DNA of 34,177 nucleotides from an uncultured Bacilli bacterium (GTDB taxonomy: Bacteria > Bacillota_I > Bacilli_A > RF39 > UBA660). Both the position numbers and the translations under genes were made by a program. The stretch is from the NCBI GenBank assembly GCA_934089275.1, contig CAKOJJ010000017.1:1-34177 (forward strand), given 5' to 3'. The first letter of the stretch is position 1. The number at the start of each line of letters is the position of its first letter. Shown here in pieces: positions 30,828 to 34,177 of the stretch. Under the pieces are notes generated by a model. It saw nothing but the letters and a program-made list of their open reading frames with translations, was not told the DNA's origin and ran no database searches.

Positions 30828-32772
30828 CTTTTATTTTTTCTTCCAATTCTTCTTTAGACATTTTAGTGTATCCTTTAATGCCTAATTCTTTGGCTTTGTT
30901 TTTTAGTTCTTTTAAATCATCTTTAGGAACTTCGTCACTAATCTTTCCAGTAGTAACTAATTCTTCAATTTGTTCTTTAGTGATTGTTTCTCTTTCCATT
31001 AAAGCATCACTTATAGACATAACTAAATCTTTGTTTTTCTTTAAGATTTCAGTTGTCTTCTTATAACATTCATTAATGATTTTTCTTACTTCTTGGTCAA
31101 TTTCTAATGCAACAGCGTCTGAGAAGTTTTTAGATTTATTATAATCTCTTCCTAAGAATACACCTTCGCTTCTTTCTTCTAATTGAACTGGACCTAAATC
31201 ACTCATACCATATTCAGTTACCATAGCACGAGCAATCTTTGTAGCTTTTTTAAAGTCATCGCTTGCTCCAGTAGTTGTTTCTCCTAAGAATAATTCTTCA
31301 GCTACACGACCACCTAATAAACCAGTTATTTGAGCAAGTAATTCATTTTTAGTGGTTACTGCCATCTTTTCTTCTTTTGGAAGCATCATTGTGTAACCAC
31401 CAGCCATACCACGAGGTATGATTGTTATCTTATGAACATCATTTGCATCTTCTAATTTTATACCAACAACTGCATGTCCTGCTTCATGAATAGAAACAAG
31501 TCTTTTTTCTTTGTCAGTAATTTTTCTAGTTGTTTTTGCTGGACCCATTAATACACGGTCAGTTGCTTCATCAATATCATCCATCGTAATTGCATCTTTA
31601 TTTCTTCTTACTGCTAAAAGTGCAGCTTCATTAAGTAAGTTTTCAAGGTCGGCTCCACTGAATCCTGGAGTACGATGTGATAAGTTTTCAAGATTTACAT
31701 TTGGTGCAAATACTTTACCTTTAGCATGTACTTCAAGAATAGCTAAACGAGCTTTTTGGTCTGGTAAACTTACTGTAACTTGTCTATCAAATCTTCCTGG
31801 TCTTAATAAGGCTGGATCCAATACATCAGGTCTGTTTGTTGCAGCAATGATAATTATTCCTTCATTTGCTCCAAAACCATCCATTTCAGTTAATAATTGG
31901 TTTAGAGTTTGTTCTCTTTCATCATGTCCGCCACCTAAACCTGTTCCTCTTTGACGTCCAACAGCATCGATCTCATCGATAAATATTAAACAAGGAGCAG
32001 AATGTTTAGCTTGTTTAAACATATCTCTTACGCGGCTTGCTCCAACTCCTACAAATAATTCAACAAAGTCTGAACCACTTATATAATAGAATGGAACGTT
32101 TGCCTCTCCAGCTACGGCTTTTGCAAGTAATGTTTTACCTGTTCCTGGAGGACCTACTAATAAAACACCCTTTGGAATACGAGCTCCAAGTTTTTGGAAC
32201 TTCTTAGGATTTTTCAAGAAATCTATTAATTCTTCTACTTCTTCTTTTTCTTCATCAAGTCCAGCAACATCTTTAAATCTTACTTTTCCACCATCTTCAC
32301 TTAATTTAGCACGGCTTCTTCCAAAATCCATACTGTTTTTGTTAGATCCTGATAGTTTAGTGAAAAGAATTATTGTTCCACCAACGATTATAACCATTGG
32401 TACAACATTTATAAGAATTGCTACCCAGTTGTTGTTTTCTGGATTCTTTTCTACTGTCCATTTAAAATCATTAGTTGTATAGTATGTTGTTAATGTTTCT
32501 GTAACAGTTTCTGAAAGTGGAGCTTTTGTAGAGAAATACTCACCTTTTTTGTAATTCTTCAATTTTCCAGTTATTTGATAATAACCAGCTGCACTTCTTT
32601 CAGAAGTAACTATTTCAGTAACGTTTCCTTTAGAGAATTCTGTAATAAGTTCATCATATGTAAGTACTTTTACAGTTGAACCACTAAAGCTAAACATTAT
32701 TAATACAACTGCAATTATTGCAATCAACATTATATATGGAATAGTTTGTTTTGTATTAACTTTTTTATTCAT
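30817..32772 (-). CDS. ftsH: ATP-dependent zinc metalloprotease FtsH with SAP/Rho_N-like tail
   Basis: FtsH is a membrane hexamer that pulls out and degrades membrane and regulatory proteins. In the 651-residue form there are two membrane segments (about 12-31 and 117-139) around an outside domain. The AAA+ module has Walker A GPPGTGKT (207-214), Walker B LIFIDEID and the pore FVGVGASRVRD. The zinc site is HEAGH (429-433). The last ~35 residues (about 618-650), DLKELKNKAKELGIKGYTKM and after, resemble the helical Rho_N/SAP motif, unusual for FtsH. ATG 32772 is chosen for AAGGAG nine bases upstream; an ATG at 32793 would overlap tilS. It sits just after tilS. Confidence 0.96.
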   Translation of the reverse strand: MNKKVNTKQTIPYIMLIAIIAVVLIMFSFSGSTVKVLTYDELITEFSKGNVTEIVTSERSAAGYYQITGKLKNYKKGEYFSTKAPLSETVTETLTTYYTTNDFKWTVEKNPENNNWVAILINVVPMVIIVGGTIILFTKLSGSNKNSMDFGRSRAKLSEDGGKVRFKDVAGLDEEKEEVEELIDFLKNPKKFQKLGARIPKGVLLVGPPGTGKTLLAKAVAGEANVPFYYISGSDFVELFVGVGASRVRDMFKQAKHSAPCLIFIDEIDAVGRQRGTGLGGGHDEREQTLNQLLTEMDGFGANEGIIIIAATNRPDVLDPALLRPGRFDRQVTVSLPDQKARLAILEVHAKGKVFAPNVNLENLSHRTPGFSGADLENLLNEAALLAVRRNKDAITMDDIDEATDRVLMGPAKTTRKITDKEKRLVSIHEAGHAVVGIKLEDANDVHKITIIPRGMAGGYTMMLPKEEKMAVTTKNELLAQITGLLGGRVAEELFLGETTTGASDDFKKATKIARAMVTEYGMSDLGPVQLEERSEGVFLGRDYNKSKNFSDAVALEIDQEVRKIINECYKKTTEILKKNKDLVMSISDALMERETITKEQIEELVTTGKISDEVPKDDLKELKNKAKELGIKGYTKMSKEELEEKIKEAE

Positions 32773-32773
32773 A

Positions 32774-34096
32774 TTATTTCTCTCCTTTTTCATACTTTAA
32801 TATTATATCATATACTTTATCTTTTGCCATATCAAATTTACTTTTTTTAATTCCAGGTATCCAAAGAATTTTACCTTTATGGTCAGTTACTATTGGATAT
32901 GTATTTCTTTCTTGTTTTGGAACCTTAGAATCAATGAATATATCACTTATCTTCTTTGAACCCGTCATGTTTTTGACTTGCATCTTATCTCCATCAGATT
33001 TGCATCTTATATGAATTGGCAAAACTATATCTGAACTATTTAATCTTATGGTATTGTTACTTGTATCATCAGTTGATGAAACTTTCGTTATTTTTCCATA
33101 AGGTGTTATAACTTCATTAGTTAAAACATAGTCATAAGTGCTTATATTATTATTGTAATTAAATATTAATTTATCGTATTCCTTTAATACACATATATTA
33201 TTGGGAATATTTATACTGACGCTTGGTTTATCACTTTCAATTAAATCTAAAATATTTTTAACGTGATTACTATTTATTAAACTTAAATTATTATTATAAA
33301 TACGCATCAAGATTTTATAAATAACTTCTTTTTTAATATAAATATCAAGATTTTTAAATTCATTTAAATCTAAAACTTTATCAACATAAATCTTATCAAT
33401 TATTGAATATACATAATTATCCAAAAAATTAGTACATTCTTTTAAATTATTAGCAAAATTTAAAAATTTTAAATGAGCATCTTTTTCTTCACTTTTTAAA
33501 AATGGAAGTACATGATGTCTAAAACGATTTCTAGTATAATGATCTTCTAAATTGGATTCATCAACTGCATATGGAATATTTAATATTTTGTCATACTTTT
33601 CTATCTCTGCTTTAGATAAGTAAATAAGAGGACGGGCAATTTTATAATCACCTTTATCAACTAGAAAATCAAAACCTGAATAACCATAAATGCTTCCGCC
33701 TCTTAAGATATGCATAAGAATTGTTTCCATTAGATCATCACCATGATGAGCAGTAAACAAATATTTAGCATGATATTTTTTTACAATACTTTCAAAAAAT
33801 TCATATCTAAAGTTTCTGGCATACTCATGAAAATTATCACATTCTTCATAGTTAAGGATTTCCGTTCCCTCAAATATAATGTTATTTTTATCACAGTAGG
33901 ATTTTAAATCAATATATTCTTGTTCACTAGCTTGACGCATTTTGTGATTAACGTGAGCACATACAACTTTGCATTTGTAATAAGTATGCATGACGTAAAG
34001 CATATACATTGAATCAGGTCCATAAGAACATGAAACAACAACCGTATCGTTTTCAGTTATATTTAAGTTATTAATAAACTTTAATACATTATCCAT
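32774..34096 (-). CDS. tilS: tRNA(Ile)-lysidine synthase
   Basis: TilS converts the wobble C of tRNA-Ile(CAU) to lysidine so that it reads AUA. This is a vital function in a genome with so many AT-rich codons. The N-terminal PP-loop ATPase reads SYGPDS (24-29), where SGGxDS is usual. It is followed by AHVNHKMR, HHGDDLMETILMHILRGGS and IARPLIYLSKAEIEKY. The C-terminal TilS domain (about 365-435) includes GDKMQVKNMTGSKKISDIFIDSKVPKQERN. Length is 440. AAGG lies four bases before ATG. It is followed at once by ftsH; hpt, often between them, is missing. Confidence 0.94.
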   Translation of the reverse strand: MDNVLKFINNLNITENDTVVVSCSYGPDSMYMLYVMHTYYKCKVVCAHVNHKMRQASEQEYIDLKSYCDKNNIIFEGTEILNYEECDNFHEYARNFRYEFFESIVKKYHAKYLFTAHHGDDLMETILMHILRGGSIYGYSGFDFLVDKGDYKIARPLIYLSKAEIEKYDKILNIPYAVDESNLEDHYTRNRFRHHVLPFLKSEEKDAHLKFLNFANNLKECTNFLDNYVYSIIDKIYVDKVLDLNEFKNLDIYIKKEVIYKILMRIYNNNLSLINSNHVKNILDLIESDKPSVSINIPNNICVLKEYDKLIFNYNNNISTYDYVLTNEVITPYGKITKVSSTDDTSNNTIRLNSSDIVLPIHIRCKSDGDKMQVKNMTGSKKISDIFIDSKVPKQERNTYPIVTDHKGKILWIPGIKKSKFDMAKDKVYDIILKYEKGEK

Positions 34097-34177
34097 ATGC
34101 CCTTGTATGATATATATAGTCAGTTACAAGAGAGATTTTGTATTTAATCCTGACTAGTATATTATCATGACTCCTTT
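34097..34177. other. Window end upstream of tilS
   Basis: These 81 bases hold no supportable gene. The minus strand reads AAAGGAGTC, then ATG with three more sense codons and TAG, which may be the end of a gene outside the window or a chance mini-frame. A TGATAATAT extended -10-like box lies at the edge, so the tilS promoter could be here, but I cannot decide. Confidence 0.3.

Noticed and set aside
34118..34177. Tiny frame ATG plus three codons at the window end
   Set aside because: It has a good AAAGGAG site, but four codons at an edge cannot be told from the end of an outside gene.

Overview
The window is very AT-rich bacterial chromosome and reads as a low-GC member of the Firmicutes/Bacilli. 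Three things support this: gene order resembling Bacillus (mrnC, rlmB, sigH, secE, nusG, rplK, rplA, rplJ, rplL; tilS next to ftsH; rpsL, rpsG, fusA, tuf), GGAGG-type ribosome binding sites, and a Gram-positive-length S12. TGA ends several conserved genes (pgk, tpiA, mrnC, the ABC ATPase), so the Mycoplasma code is not used. My guess is an uncultured gut Bacilli lineage (Erysipelotrichia or RF39-like), with low certainty. Almost everything is on the minus strand; only the ytqA-type gene and one small membrane protein are on the plus strand.

Layout. 1-743: 5' part of a 16S rRNA gene with a boxA-like leader and three tandem promoters. 814-5506: Ntdp-type phosphatase, tpiA and pgk (overlapping), a membrane-anchored GH73-like hydrolase, and two uncharacterised proteins. 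5560-5800: tRNA-Asn and tRNA-Gly with their own promoter and terminator. 5855-11844: an apparent three-gene operon of a membrane protein, a LacI-type-sensor/GGDEF diguanylate cyclase, and Tex. 11912-15225: radical SAM protein (ytqA type), a lone Clp-like AAA+ ATPase, a DUF6512-like membrane protein and a YitT protein. 15270-19678: the str operon (rpsL, rpsG, fusA) and tuf. 19703-25523: an accessory region. 25560-29123: rplL, rplJ with an L10 leader/attenuator, rplA, rplK, nusG and secE. 29120-34096: sigH, rlmB, mrnC, ftsH and tilS.

The most interesting part is 20139-25523. In most Firmicutes rpoB and rpoC lie between rplL and rpsL; here they are absent and this block stands in their place. 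It holds a membrane-anchored XRE-type regulator with a large outside domain (24441-25499). After its terminator comes a tightly coupled five-gene operon: an exported 241-residue protein with a CxxxC motif, a MacB/LolD-type ABC ATPase, two FtsX-like permeases, and a small exported protein whose strong ribosome binding site lies inside the end of the preceding gene. I read this as a self-regulated export, peptide or envelope-stress system. The export and topology are visible in the sequence; the function is not.

Several housekeeping proteins carry unusual changes: Ile in place of the near-invariant streptomycin-site Pro of S12, NKME in place of NKMD in EF-G, a 52-residue acidic tail on L11, a Rho_N/SAP-like tail on FtsH, a divergent phosphate-binding loop in TpiA, and SYGPDS in place of SGGxDS in TilS. 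Most promoters I could find carry an extended -10 (TGN) element.
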